Shown: in pieces, positions 1-8,376 of the stretch
How the letters are laid out: the number at the start of each line of letters is the position of its first letter
Position numbering within the stretch: the first letter of the stretch is position 1
DNA from: Paenibacillus durus ATCC 35681
GTDB taxonomy: Bacteria > Bacillota > Bacilli > Paenibacillales > Paenibacillaceae
DNA length: 64,000 nucleotides
Assembly (NCBI RefSeq): GCF_000993825.1
Contig: NZ_CP011114.1
Coordinates: forward strand, 1,302,001 to 1,366,000
Direction: 5' to 3'
The notes under the pieces: model-generated
Told to the model about the DNA's origin: nothing
The model's database searches: none
The model's input: the letters and a program-made list of their open reading frames with translations, nothing else
Made by a program: the position numbers and the translations under genes

Positions 1-2718
1 GCTGCCCGAACGGGATCAAGTCAGATTCCGTCAGTAACTACCGATATTTCCAGCGGGGATACATTGGCGGCGAGAACGATCGGTACAACCTCCGACGGAA
101 AAATTCAAGTGGAGCAGACGGTCTCATTTGGAGTTAATGATAAGTATTTCAAGGTGTCCGTTAAATTGAAGAACATCTCTGATGAAACGGTGTACGATGT
201 GCGCTATATGAGAAGCGTCGATCCTGACATTGACATGGATATGAATGGCACTTATAATACGTTAAATTCTGTGCCTCAAAATCCTCCTAATGATTCTAGC
301 GCAATCGTGATTTCAAAAGGACCCATAACCGGCAACGCATTAGTCCTGATGTCTGCCGACCCGAACGTAAGAGCATCGGTAGGGTATGGAAACGACCCTT
401 ATGCAGCCGCCGCTTACGATCCCGATGGAAGCCGATTGCTGAAGCCTGAATCATCTGAGGACACATGGATCGGATTAACCGGCGCACTCGGAAGCCTGGC
501 TCCAGATCAAATGAAAACCTTTAATCTTTATGAAAGCTTGGATCCCGATATAGATGAAGCAATTAATAATATCTCTAATGAAGCAGCGCCAGTTCCTGCT
601 GCTCCAACCGGACTTGCGGCAACCGCGGGTGACGGCCAAGCGAGCTTAAGCTGGAACAGCGTGACCGGAGCCACCTATTACGAAATATATCAAGGAACAG
701 CACCCGGCGAATATGGTGAAAGCGCCCTGGCGACTGTGAGTGAATCAACTTATAATTACACAGCAACGGGTCTGGAAAATGGCAAAACATATTATTTCGC
801 GGTCAAGGCGGCAAATGACAGCGGAAGCAGCACATACTCCAATGAAGTTTCCGCGACACCTCAGGTTTCGGCGCCCGTGTCACCCGTTGGACTTACCGCC
901 ATTGGAGGCAATAGCCAGGCACAATTAAGCTGGAACAGCGTGACCGGAGCCACCTATTTTGAAATATATCAAGGAACAGCCCCCGGCGAATATGGTGAAA
1001 GCGCCTTGACGACCGTAAGCGGATCAACTTATAGCTACACCGCGACAGGTCTAACCAACGGCACAACTTATTATTTTGCGGTCAAGGCTGGAAATGACGG
1101 AGGAATAAGCGGATATTCCAATGAAGCAAGCGCAACGCCGCTGACGGTTCCTGCTGCACCGACAGATATTATTGCGACAGCAGGCGATGGCCAAGCGACC
1201 GTTACCTTTACGACTCCTACGGATAACGGCGGAAGTGCAATTACTGGTTACGAGGTCACCTCTTCGCCAGGCAATATCATTGCGGCAGGAACAGCCAGTC
1301 CCATTACAATAACCGGACTTCAGAATGGAACGACTTACACGTTTACGGTAAAAGCGATTAATAGTGTTGGCAGCAGTGCGGCTTCCGCTGTCTCCAATGC
1401 CGTAACACCGCACGGCAGCACACCTGCTGAGCCGACCACTCCAAGCATACCACAGCCAATGAATACAGGAGTCGATGCGCTTGAAAATGGTAAAGTGCAA
1501 TCTATCGGCACGGCAACAACAACTAAAGTGAATGACCAAACGGTTACGACTGTAGTGATTGATCCGAAGAAGCTTGACGCCATCCTTGCGGCAGAAGATC
1601 AGCATGCGGTAATTACGATACCGGTGAATACGAAAGCGGATGTCGTGGTTGGCGAACTGAACGGCCAGATGGTTAAGAACATGGAGCAAAAACAGGCGGT
1701 TCTGGTAATCAAAACCGAGAATGCCACCTACACGCTGCCTGCCCAGCAGATCAATATTAATCATTTATCGGATCAGCTTGGAAAGCCTGTAGCGCTTCAG
1801 GATATCAAGGTACAGATCGAAATCGCCGCACCAAAGGCAGACACGGTGAAGACCGTAGAGAACGCGGCGTCCAAAGGCCAGTTTACGATTGTCGCTCCGC
1901 CGCTTAACTTCACGGTCAGAGGAATTTACGGGGATGCGAAGGTCGAAGTGTCCAAGTTCAATGCCTACGTGGAACGGACGCTTGCCATTCCAGATGGCGC
2001 AGATCCCCAAAAAATCACCACAGGAGTTGTGATTGAACCGGATGGAGCCGTCCGCCATGTGCCAACGAAAATCGTTAAGGTTGACGGGAAATACTTCGCA
2101 GAAGTGAACAGTTTGACGAACAGTACGTATTCCGTTGTCTGGCATCCCCTTGAGTTCAAGGATGTCGCCAAGCATTGGGCAAAAGATGCGGTGAACGACA
2201 TGGGTTCACGAATGATTGTGGGCGGCAGCGGCAGCGACATGTTCAATCCAGATCAAGACATTACGCGTGCGGAGTTTGCGGCAATCGTCGTTCGGGGCTT
2301 GGGACTGAAGCCGGAGGGGAATGCTGCTCCATTTTCGGATGTACAGCAATCGGATTGGTACAATGATTTTATTCAAACCTCCTATGCCTACCAGCTGATT
2401 ACCGGTTTTGAAGACGGCACCTTCCGTCCGGACGACAAGATTACGCGAGAACAGGCGATGGCCATCATCGCGAAAGCGATGACGATCACCGACCTGAAAG
2501 CAAAGCTCCCGTCTAAAGAAGCAGGAGAAGTTCTGAGACCATTTGCGGATGCGAATAAGACTTCCGGGTGGGCGAAGAATAGTGCGGCCGACTGCTTGCA
2601 AGCAGGCATTATTTCCGGCAGAAACCACAGCCAACTTGCACCGAAGGATAACATCACCAGAGCCGAGGTTGCCGCTATTATTCAGAGACTTCTACAAAAG
2701 TCTGATTTGATTAACTAA
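1..2718 (+). CDS. Surface protein with three fibronectin III and three SLH domains (5' end missing)
   Basis: The frame is open from base 1, so the N-terminus and any signal peptide lie outside the window. Taking the TTG at 64 as residue 1 only for numbering, an unassigned N-terminal domain runs to about residue 175. Three fibronectin type III domains follow (about 178-266, 272-358 and 364-450), then a linker and a beta-rich region (about 470-695). Three S-layer homology repeats close the protein (about 697-760, 762-825 and 835-884), recognisable by motifs such as FKDVAKHWAKDAV, ITRAEFAAIVVRGLGL and NITRAEVAAIIQRLL. SLH triplets bind pyruvylated secondary wall polymer, so this is inferred to be a cell-wall-anchored exoprotein. 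The first two fn3 domains are nearly identical at the DNA level. A terminator follows the stop. The ligand or substrate is unknown. Confidence 0.9.
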   Translation, partial: AARTGSSQIPSVTTDISSGDTLAARTIGTTSDGKIQVEQTVSFGVNDKYFKVSVKLKNISDETVYDVRYMRSVDPDIDMDMNGTYNTLNSVPQNPPNDSSAIVISKGPITGNALVLMSADPNVRASVGYGNDPYAAAAYDPDGSRLLKPESSEDTWIGLTGALGSLAPDQMKTFNLYESLDPDIDEAINNISNEAAPVPAAPTGLAATAGDGQASLSWNSVTGATYYEIYQGTAPGEYGESALATVSESTYNYTATGLENGKTYYFAVKAANDSGSSTYSNEVSATPQVSAPVSPVGLTAIGGNSQAQLSWNSVTGATYFEIYQGTAPGEYGESALTTVSGSTYSYTATGLTNGTTYYFAVKAGNDGGISGYSNEASATPLTVPAAPTDIIATAGDGQATVTFTTPTDNGGSAITGYEVTSSPGNIIAAGTASPITITGLQNGTTYTFTVKAINSVGSSAASAVSNAVTPHGSTPAEPTTPSIPQPMNTGVDALENGKVQSIGTATTTKVNDQTVTTVVIDPKKLDAILAAEDQHAVITIPVNTKADVVVGELNGQMVKNMEQKQAVLVIKTENATYTLPAQQININHLSDQLGKPVALQDIKVQIEIAAPKADTVKTVENAASKGQFTIVAPPLNFTVRGIYGDAKVEVSKFNAYVERTLAIPDGADPQKITTGVVIEPDGAVRHVPTKIVKVDGKYFAEVNSLTNSTYSVVWHPLEFKDVAKHWAKDAVNDMGSRMIVGGSGSDMFNPDQDITRAEFAAIVVRGLGLKPEGNAAPFSDVQQSDWYNDFIQTSYAYQLITGFEDGTFRPDDKITREQAMAIIAKAMTITDLKAKLPSKEAGEVLRPFADANKTSGWAKNSAADCLQAGIISGRNHSQLAPKDNITRAEVAAIIQRLLQKSDLIN
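649..1003 (+). repeat. Near-identical tandem fn3 units
   Basis: The stretch 649-724 recurs at 928-1003 with only a few differences, an offset of 279 bases (93 codons). It spans the region encoding SWNSVTGATY and GTAPGEYGESAL. Such high DNA identity inside neighbouring fn3 domains points to recent duplication or gene conversion. The third fn3 domain is diverged. Confidence 0.85.
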
Positions 2719-2730
2719 CATCATTTTCTT

Positions 2731-2782
2731 AAGGGTTATCCTTCACGCGGTTGAAGCTGCTTGGGGGATAACTCTTTTTTTT
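2731..2782 (+). terminator. Intrinsic terminator of the SLH protein gene
   Basis: AGGGTTATCC pairs with GGATAACTCT across a roughly 20-base loop and is followed by a run of eight T. It begins 12 bases after the stop codon. Confidence 0.8.
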
Positions 2783-2862
2783 GGCATTATGGTTAGCGGA
2801 ACAAGCGGATTCGGCTATAATATTTCTTAGTTACTACACTAAGCGAGTGTGGAGGCATCATC

Positions 2863-3546
2863 ATGAACATGAATTCGAAGAGCAGCGTAATAACAAAACT
2901 GAATCTCAGTAAATATCCTTCGAAACTGATTCTGAATAAACCGGAGGACATTGATGATTTTAATGAATTGGACTTTGATTCTGCCTTCAAAAAAGAGCAA
3001 TATGATTTGATTTTTATCTTTATTTTTAATCTTGAGCAATTTAGCAGCCACTTGCAGTACGTCATTGACAACCAGGCATTAAATGATGACGGATATTTAT
3101 ACTTCGCTTATCCCAAGAAAAATAATCCGAAGTACAAAGAATACATAGACCGTGACAGCTTCATGGTTCACATCCCCGTGGACGAGGAAGGATATGTACA
3201 GAACAGCCGCTTGAAATTTTCAAGGATGGTCAGTCTGGATGAGGTGTTCACAGTCGTCGGACTAAAGTCGCAGGCTCCAAAATCAAAAAAAACCGCCAGC
3301 ACCAAGAGCAGTCAATGCGTTGACGATTACATCGAATCCATTTCGGAAATCAAGAATCATTTGGAAAACGATAAGGATGTATTGGATCTGTACAATCAAT
3401 TAACCTTTGGTTACCAGAAAGATTGGGCCCGTTACATATACAGCGCAAAAAGAAGCGAGACACAGGAGAAACGTTTAACCGAAATGAAGGATATTTTGGC
3501 CCAAGGCTATAAGTCGATCGATTTGTATCGAAGAAGAGGGAAGTAG
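2863..3546 (+). CDS. YdeI/OmpD-associated-like protein
   Basis: A 227-residue protein with no signal peptide or membrane segment. The C-terminal 75 residues (FGYQKDWARYIYSAKRSETQ, then the basic tail ending DLYRRRGK) match the pattern of the YdeI/OmpD-associated family, whose members end in a GYR-x-E-Y-V-x-W-I-x-x-A-K-R-x-E-T-type helix pair. The N-terminal 140 residues resemble the DUF3052-type fold (ILNKPE, YDLIFIFI), which often accompanies it. The molecular role of this family is unsettled. The start is supported by GGAGG seven bases upstream. A TATAAT at 2816-2821 is a possible -10. Family assignment is from pattern memory only. Confidence 0.7.
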   Translation: MNMNSKSSVITKLNLSKYPSKLILNKPEDIDDFNELDFDSAFKKEQYDLIFIFIFNLEQFSSHLQYVIDNQALNDDGYLYFAYPKKNNPKYKEYIDRDSFMVHIPVDEEGYVQNSRLKFSRMVSLDEVFTVVGLKSQAPKSKKTASTKSSQCVDDYIESISEIKNHLENDKDVLDLYNQLTFGYQKDWARYIYSAKRSETQEKRLTEMKDILAQGYKSIDLYRRRGK

Positions 3547-3573
3547 TGTTCACTTCATTAAAAAATTTAAATA

Positions 3574-3602
3574 TTGACAATTGGCTGGCGCATAACTATC
3601 AT
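3574..3602 (+). promoter_or_regulatory. SigA-type promoter with a short leader before the methyltransferase gene
   Basis: TTGACA, a 17-base spacer and TATCAT give a near-consensus vegetative promoter. Transcription would begin near 3609, about 52 bases before a terminator hairpin and 136 bases before the methyltransferase start. The leader also holds a 31-codon open frame (3613-3708) that runs through the hairpin, without a clear ribosome site. Confidence 0.7.
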
Positions 3603-3660
3603 GTGAAATAAGATGAATGCCGAGTGGAATAGTGGATATTATTTAGCTGACCAGACTACT

Positions 3661-3691
3661 GGAGGTTTGATTTCAAATCAGACCTCTTTTT
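3661..3691 (+). terminator. Leader terminator / possible attenuator
   Basis: GAGGTTTGATT and AATCAGACCTC form an 11-bp stem with one G-T pair and a tight loop, followed by five T. It lies between a strong promoter and the methyltransferase gene, so it either attenuates that gene or ends a small RNA of about 80 nt. It could also simply terminate read-through from the YdeI-like gene. Confidence 0.7.
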
Positions 3692-3744
3692 GCGTTTCGG
3701 GAAAGTAAGCCAATTCTCTAGATCCGAAAGGAAGCGATGAAATC

Positions 3745-4578
3745 ATGACTGTGCATTTTACGAATGATAGCGAGGATCTTGCAAAAGCTTATGACGAAAT
3801 CAGCAATTCACAATTTAAGAATGGAACGCTGCTGGTTGAGAAGCTGGATGTTAAGCCCGGGCAATCAATTCTTGATATCGGAAGCGGCACCGGCCGTTTA
3901 GGCCGTCACATTGGCGAAATTATCGGGGATACCGGAAGTTTTCTGGGCATCGACCCTCTGGAAGAACGCGTCAAAATTGCCAATGACAAGAATCGGCAAG
4001 CCAATGCCGTATACAAGATCGGTTTGGCCGAGGATCTTAGTTTTATTCCAGACAGCAGTATCGACATCATTTATTTGAACGCCGTGTTTCACTGGGTAAT
4101 TGACAAAGAAAAAGCGCTGCAGGAAATTTACCGGGTGCTTAAACCCGGCGGGAAGGCCGGTTTTGCCACTGGAGCCAGAGAATTGAACAGCATCACCGGA
4201 CTTAACCGTATTACCAACAGTGTCCTATCTGGAGGACTGTACAAGCAGGCCGTGAATTTTGCCGACAGCATACAGAATCTTCATGGACTTACAACTACCG
4301 GCCTCGTTCAATTGCTCGCGAACAACGGGTTAAAGGTCAAGGACGTGCAAATTAAGGAGAGTGAACGCAAATACCGCTCCGCTGAGGAGATCACCCGCTT
4401 TATTGAGGCCAGTTCCTTCGGCAACTACTTGAATCATGTTCCGGATGAGCTTCGTCCGCAGGCCAAGGTTGATATTGAAGCGGAGCTTGAAAAGCAGCGA
4501 AATGGTGACGGATTGATCCAATTCAGCAACTATACGATTTTTGCCATTGCCCAAAAAAGCCTGCCATCAGCAGCCTGA
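3745..4578 (+). CDS. Class I SAM-dependent methyltransferase
   Basis: 277 residues. Motif I is ILDIGSGTGRLG (about 38-49), the SAM glycine loop. An acidic residue ends strand 2 (GIDPLEERV, about 73). The DIIYLNAVFHW and VLKPGGKAGFATG segments match motifs IV and V of Methyltransf_11/25 proteins. The C-terminal third may be an acceptor-recognition cap. The acceptor cannot be told from sequence. The start follows AAAGGAAG about ten bases upstream. The gene lies downstream of a strong promoter and a terminator hairpin, so conditional expression is possible. Confidence 0.85.
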   Translation: MTVHFTNDSEDLAKAYDEISNSQFKNGTLLVEKLDVKPGQSILDIGSGTGRLGRHIGEIIGDTGSFLGIDPLEERVKIANDKNRQANAVYKIGLAEDLSFIPDSSIDIIYLNAVFHWVIDKEKALQEIYRVLKPGGKAGFATGARELNSITGLNRITNSVLSGGLYKQAVNFADSIQNLHGLTTTGLVQLLANNGLKVKDVQIKESERKYRSAEEITRFIEASSFGNYLNHVPDELRPQAKVDIEAELEKQRNGDGLIQFSNYTIFAIAQKSLPSAA

Positions 4579-4665
4579 TGCTTTCATTAACGGCAGAAGT
4601 CAGTTTGCCGTTTGCTTACGATTCAGCATTATCGGAATATAAAATATCACAAGGAGTGAATGGAA

Positions 4666-5124
4666 ATGAGCAAAGAGGTAAAGGACCGGATTGTAAAATA
4701 CTTAAATGATACCCGTTTTGTTGTATTGGCGACGGTTAACAGCGATCAATCGCCTGTCTTAAGAAGTTTGGGTTCCTTTGCGGCCGACGGGTATACAATC
4801 TATTTTTCAACGCAGAAGAACAGCAAGAAGGTGGAGCAGATTCAGGAAAATCCGAAGATCGTCCTTTTCTTCCAGCATGAGAATCAGGAGCTGTCCAGCT
4901 TTGTGAATGTTTCCGTGCACGGAACAGCCGAGCCGATTACCGAACCGGCCGAGATCGGCCGGGCGATTCAGCAGTTGAGCAGCCGCAATCCTCGCTTTAA
5001 AGAAAGAGCGGAGAAGGGCGAGCTGCAGGATACGGTAATTTATAAGGTGGACGCCCGGGAGCTCAAGGTGCTGGATTTCTCTAAGGGAATCGGAGCGGGA
5101 GCCGTCGAAGTCATTGCGGTATAA
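4666..5124 (+). CDS. Pyridoxamine-5'-phosphate-oxidase-fold protein
   Basis: About 152 residues of the split-barrel FMN-binding fold. VKYLNDTRFVVLATVNSDQSP and LRSLGSF lead the domain, YFSTQKNSKKVEQIQENPKI gives the typical flavin-phosphate and dimer region, and VSVHGTAEPITEP follows. Small proteins of this family bind FMN, F420 or heme and include general stress proteins and nitroreductase-like enzymes. The substrate is unknown. I chose the ATG at 4666 because AAGGAG (4651-4656) lies nine bases before it and only three before the ATG at 4660. A terminator lies at 5205-5239. Confidence 0.85.
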   Translation: MSKEVKDRIVKYLNDTRFVVLATVNSDQSPVLRSLGSFAADGYTIYFSTQKNSKKVEQIQENPKIVLFFQHENQELSSFVNVSVHGTAEPITEPAEIGRAIQQLSSRNPRFKERAEKGELQDTVIYKVDARELKVLDFSKGIGAGAVEVIAV

Positions 5125-5204
5125 CCGGTATTCCTTGAGTCTGGCACTCTCGGTCTTAACCCGTAGTGTCTGCCGAGTCGTATAGCTTAAAATGGCCTGG
5201 AGAA

Positions 5205-5239
5205 GAGCCTGTTCGCGGATATCGCGGATGGGCTTTTTC
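5205..5239 (+). terminator. Intrinsic terminator
   Basis: GAGCC and GGGCTTTTT flank an inner CGCG/CGCG stem. It closes the PNPOx-fold gene and insulates the TetR promoter downstream. Confidence 0.65.
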
Positions 5240-5289
5240 GTTCAGGAATGGCAGCTATGAGGAGACAGGAAATTTTTTTCACAAAATTC

Positions 5290-5318
5290 TTTACCGATCG
5301 TTCTCAATATGCTATGAT
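5290..5318 (+). promoter_or_regulatory. tetR-family gene promoter with half-operator
   Basis: TTTACC, a 17-base spacer and TATGAT form a good promoter. The spacer contains GATCGTTCTCA (5297-5307), which matches the right half (GATTGTTCTCA) of the full palindrome found after the regulator gene at 5941-5958. This suggests negative autoregulation. Confidence 0.65.
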
Positions 5319-5348
5319 GTGTTTGCAAGGAGGTAGAGGTGAGAGAAA

Positions 5349-5924
5349 ATGGCAAGAAGCAAAGAGTTTGATATTGATGCGGTACTGCGAAAGGCAATGT
5401 TCTTATTTTGGAGTCAAGGTTATGAGAGAACCTCCATGAAAGATCTGGTTGAAACGATGGGGGTTCATAAACGAAGCATGTATGATACGTTCGGAGACAA
5501 GCATGCTTTATTTATGAAAGCGATGGAACGATATAATGAGTCAGTGGAAGCTTCAATCGACGCCCGAATTCAAGATCAAACATCCGCGAAACAGGCGATC
5601 CGTTCCATCTTCGAAATGGTAATTAACGTGGATGATGCCCGGCCTCCAGGATGTCTGATCGTCAATACAGCGTGTGAGCTCTCTCTGCTGGATCCGGAAG
5701 CAGCGGCTAAGGTCAATGAGTATTTTGCCAAGACGGAGAGCCTGCTTTCCGAGCTGATCACGCACGGTCAAGCTACTGGGGAAATTTCAAGCCAGCATGA
5801 CGCGGAGAAGCTTTCCCATTATTTACTCAATTCGCTGACAGGTCTTCGGGTATTGGTTAAAACAACAACTGACAGACAGAAGCTGGAAAGCATTATCGAC
5901 ATGACGCTGGCTATATTGGATTAA
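5349..5924 (+). CDS. TetR/AcrR family transcriptional regulator
   Basis: 191 residues. The N-terminal helix-turn-helix covers about 9-55, with FDIDAVLRKAMFLFWSQGYE, TSMKDLVETMGVHKRSMYDT and FGDKHALFMKA typical of TetR proteins. The C-terminal part (about 75-185) matches the TetR_C group with the PPGCLIVNTA motif, seen in repressors of quinone or electrophile defence genes. The start has AAGGAGG 13 to 20 bases upstream and a nearer GAGGTGAGAG. It is followed by an operator palindrome and four genes for a hydrolase, an exporter and two small-molecule enzymes. It is therefore inferred to repress that run and itself; the effector is unknown. Confidence 0.9.
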   Translation: MARSKEFDIDAVLRKAMFLFWSQGYERTSMKDLVETMGVHKRSMYDTFGDKHALFMKAMERYNESVEASIDARIQDQTSAKQAIRSIFEMVINVDDARPPGCLIVNTACELSLLDPEAAAKVNEYFAKTESLLSELITHGQATGEISSQHDAEKLSHYLLNSLTGLRVLVKTTTDRQKLESIIDMTLAILD

Positions 5925-5940
5925 ATTTTTTTTAAGCATT

Positions 5941-5958
5941 TGAGAATGATTGTTCTCA
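5941..5958. promoter_or_regulatory. TetR-type operator
   Basis: TGAGAATGATTGTTCTCA is a perfect inverted repeat (TGAGAA, six bases, TTCTCA). It lies between the TetR gene and the hydrolase gene, 16 bases before a TTGACT that may be a -35 element (5974-5979) with only a weak -10. Confidence 0.75.
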
Positions 5959-6067
5959 AAAGATAGAGCGCTGTTGACTATCATATTATGAAGATATTCA
6001 ACCGTTCAGCCCTGAGGTTCTTGCGAATCTCCAATAAATTATTCCATCAAAAAAGGAGAGATTATCT

Positions 6068-6931
6068 ATGATTAATCAAGAAGCATTAAGCGCGTTGACG
6101 GCGGAGACTGTACCAACCTCTTACGTGGAAGCCGGAGGAATCACCTTCGCCTACCGCAAGTTCGGAGCGGAGTCGGAAGTTCCGCTTGTGTTCTGCCACC
6201 GTTACCGGGGCACGATGGATGACTGGGACCCGGCTGTCGTTAACGGCATCGCCAAGGAGAGAACCGTTATCCTGTTCGACAGCGCCGGTGTGGGACTGTC
6301 TACAGGGGTTACGCCTAATAACGTCCCTGATATGGCCGACTATGCGATCACTTTTATTGAAGCGCTTGGTCTTGAGCAAGTCGATTTAATCGGGTTCTCA
6401 ATGGGCGGCATGGTGGTGCAGCATGTGACGCTGAAACGGCCGGACCTGGTTCGCCGTCTCATTCTTGCCGGAACAGGACCCGGAGCGGGCGAAGACACCG
6501 AAAGATCGAGAGACGGAGTGTTTGAAGTGATGACCACGCCTGTTAATGAGGATAAAGATTTCTTATTCCTGTTCTTCGAGCCGACAGAAACCAGTCAGGC
6601 CAAGGGCCGTGAGTATCTGGAGCGTCTTCAATGGAGAAAGACGGATCGCGCGCCGCTGGTTACAGCTGAAACCATAAAGGCGCAGACACAAGCACTGATC
6701 GGTTTCGCTGCCGGACCGGATACAGCCTATCCCCGTTTGGCTGAGATTAAACAGCCTGTTCTAGTCGCGAACGGTGATAACGATATCATGGCTCCGACCA
6801 TCAATTCCTTTATTATGTCGCAGCATATACCGAATGCCCAGTTGATACTCTATCCCGACTCCGGGCACGGATTCCTGTTTCAATATCCTGAACGGTTTGT
6901 CCTGCATGTCTCCGCGTTTTTAAGCGAGTAA
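6068..6931 (+). CDS. Alpha/beta hydrolase
   Basis: 287 residues of the alpha/beta-hydrolase fold. The oxyanion segment is VFCHRYRGTMDDWDP rather than the common HG motif. The nucleophile is Ser111 in GFSMGG. The acid is probably the Asp of NGDNDIMAP, and the catalytic His267 is in DSGHGF. The pattern fits esterases and haloperoxidase-like or lactone hydrolases. It is cytosolic, with no signal peptide. AAGGAGAG lies eight bases before the ATG. It is the first gene of a run with an MFS exporter, an isochorismatase-type hydrolase and an aldo/keto reductase, likely under the upstream TetR repressor. Confidence 0.85.
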   Translation: MINQEALSALTAETVPTSYVEAGGITFAYRKFGAESEVPLVFCHRYRGTMDDWDPAVVNGIAKERTVILFDSAGVGLSTGVTPNNVPDMADYAITFIEALGLEQVDLIGFSMGGMVVQHVTLKRPDLVRRLILAGTGPGAGEDTERSRDGVFEVMTTPVNEDKDFLFLFFEPTETSQAKGREYLERLQWRKTDRAPLVTAETIKAQTQALIGFAAGPDTAYPRLAEIKQPVLVANGDNDIMAPTINSFIMSQHIPNAQLILYPDSGHGFLFQYPERFVLHVSAFLSE

Positions 6932-6983
6932 GGATTTACTCGGACTTTCTTATAAGAGGAATATGGGAGTGGGAGGTTTTTTT

Positions 6984-8354
6984 ATGGAAGCCATATCTGA
7001 GATAGAGATACTCAATGCAAGAGAAAAATCATTTAATGAGAAACTGATCGTCCCCTTTTGGAGCTTGGCCGCGATGCTCGTGGTCATGAATACGACGATG
7101 TTCAACGTGGCTCTGCCCAGAGTAGCCCATGAGTTTTCGTTAACGCCAACGGTCGCTTCTTGGATTGTAACCGCATATTCCATTATTTTTGGGATAGCAA
7201 CCATTACTTACAGCCGGCTGACCGATTTTTTACCGATCCGTAAAATGGTTCTGTTCGGCGCCTTTTTATTGGTACTGTCCTCATTACTCGGCTACTTCGC
7301 CCATACCTTTATTCTATTAATGACCGCCCGGATTTTTCAGGCAATAGGAGCTGCGGCATTTCCCGGGCTAGGCTATGTGCTGTTCTCTAGATATATCCCA
7401 AAGGAGCGAAGAGGCAGCGCCATGTCATTCATTGCTTCAGGAACATCACTTGGATTCGGATTGGGACCGGTGGTCGGGGGAGCCCTGACACAGTATCTCG
7501 GATGGAACTTCCTCTTCGTCATGACTGCGGCAGTTCTGTTTATCACTCCAATTTTTAACAGACATGTGCCTATGGAAGAGAAAAGGTCCGTCCAATTTGA
7601 TATCGCCGGAAGCTTGCTGGTAGCAGCTTCAATTACGGGTCTGCTGCTGTTCGTTACAACTTTTGCGCTTTGGGCGCTTCTCATTAGTCTAATTACGATG
7701 GGGCTGCTGTGGTGGCATATCAATCGTATCCGTTCACCGTTTATCCATCCGGAACTGCTTCGCCAGAAAAGGTTTAGACAACTGCTGTCAATCAGCTTCA
7801 CCGCGTATTTCATCAATTTTGCCACGCTGTTCGCGATGCCGATCCTGCTGGCTCAAGTCTTTCACCGGAGTCCGGTAGAAATCGGATTGATTATATTCCC
7901 AGGTGCGATCGTTACTGCGTTTGCCTCAAGACAAATAGGAAAAATCATCGACCGCGTTGGAAACGGCATCGTCTCCAAATGGGGGGCTGGGTTCCTATTG
8001 CTTTCCGTCATCCTGTTTGCAACTGTGGCAAGTCTCTCCGCCTACGGTGTTCTCATCAGTTATTTTTTTATGAGTCTAGGATTTTCCAGTTTGACCGCCA
8101 GTAATTCCAATGAAATATCACATTATCTCTCTTTAGAACACATGGGGGCGGGTATGGGTATGAACCAACTGGGCGGCTTCTTCGGAGGCGCGTTCGGAGT
8201 AGGCATTACGGGGATGCTGATTGTGCTGCAAAAAGGAACGGAGATGGCCAGCGTGTTTCAGAACATTTATCTCGGACTGTGCTTGCTGCCCCTTATTTCC
8301 TTGTACTTGCTCCATAAATATGAACAACAAGCTCGCGGGTTAATGAAATCATAA
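6984..8354 (+). CDS. MFS transporter (DHA2-like drug exporter)
   Basis: About 456 residues with 12 to 14 hydrophobic segments. The first helix region contains MNTTMFNVALPRVAHEF, a typical start of the DHA2 drug:H+ antiporter group, and the loop 2-3 motif is SRLTDFLPIRKM. I placed the start at the ATG at 6984, which has GGAGG eight bases upstream, rather than at the ATG at 6963, which precedes that ribosome site. The gene lies 52 bases after the hydrolase and 22 bases before the isochorismatase-like gene, so co-transcription is likely. The exported compound is unknown. Confidence 0.85.
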   Translation: MEAISEIEILNAREKSFNEKLIVPFWSLAAMLVVMNTTMFNVALPRVAHEFSLTPTVASWIVTAYSIIFGIATITYSRLTDFLPIRKMVLFGAFLLVLSSLLGYFAHTFILLMTARIFQAIGAAAFPGLGYVLFSRYIPKERRGSAMSFIASGTSLGFGLGPVVGGALTQYLGWNFLFVMTAAVLFITPIFNRHVPMEEKRSVQFDIAGSLLVAASITGLLLFVTTFALWALLISLITMGLLWWHINRIRSPFIHPELLRQKRFRQLLSISFTAYFINFATLFAMPILLAQVFHRSPVEIGLIIFPGAIVTAFASRQIGKIIDRVGNGIVSKWGAGFLLLSVILFATVASLSAYGVLISYFFMSLGFSSLTASNSNEISHYLSLEHMGAGMGMNQLGGFFGGAFGVGITGMLIVLQKGTEMASVFQNIYLGLCLLPLISLYLLHKYEQQARGLMKS

Positions 8355-8376
8355 TTATAAATAAGGAGTGTTTAAA

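Noticed and set aside
1051..1764. 237-residue open frame antisense to the fn3 region
   Set aside because: It mirrors the codon structure of a clear SLH/fn3 gene, is Cys/Arg rich and has no ribosome site.
3600..3691. T-box leader before the methyltransferase
   Set aside because: The leader is too short and lacks the conserved T-box sequence; only a promoter and hairpin are supported.
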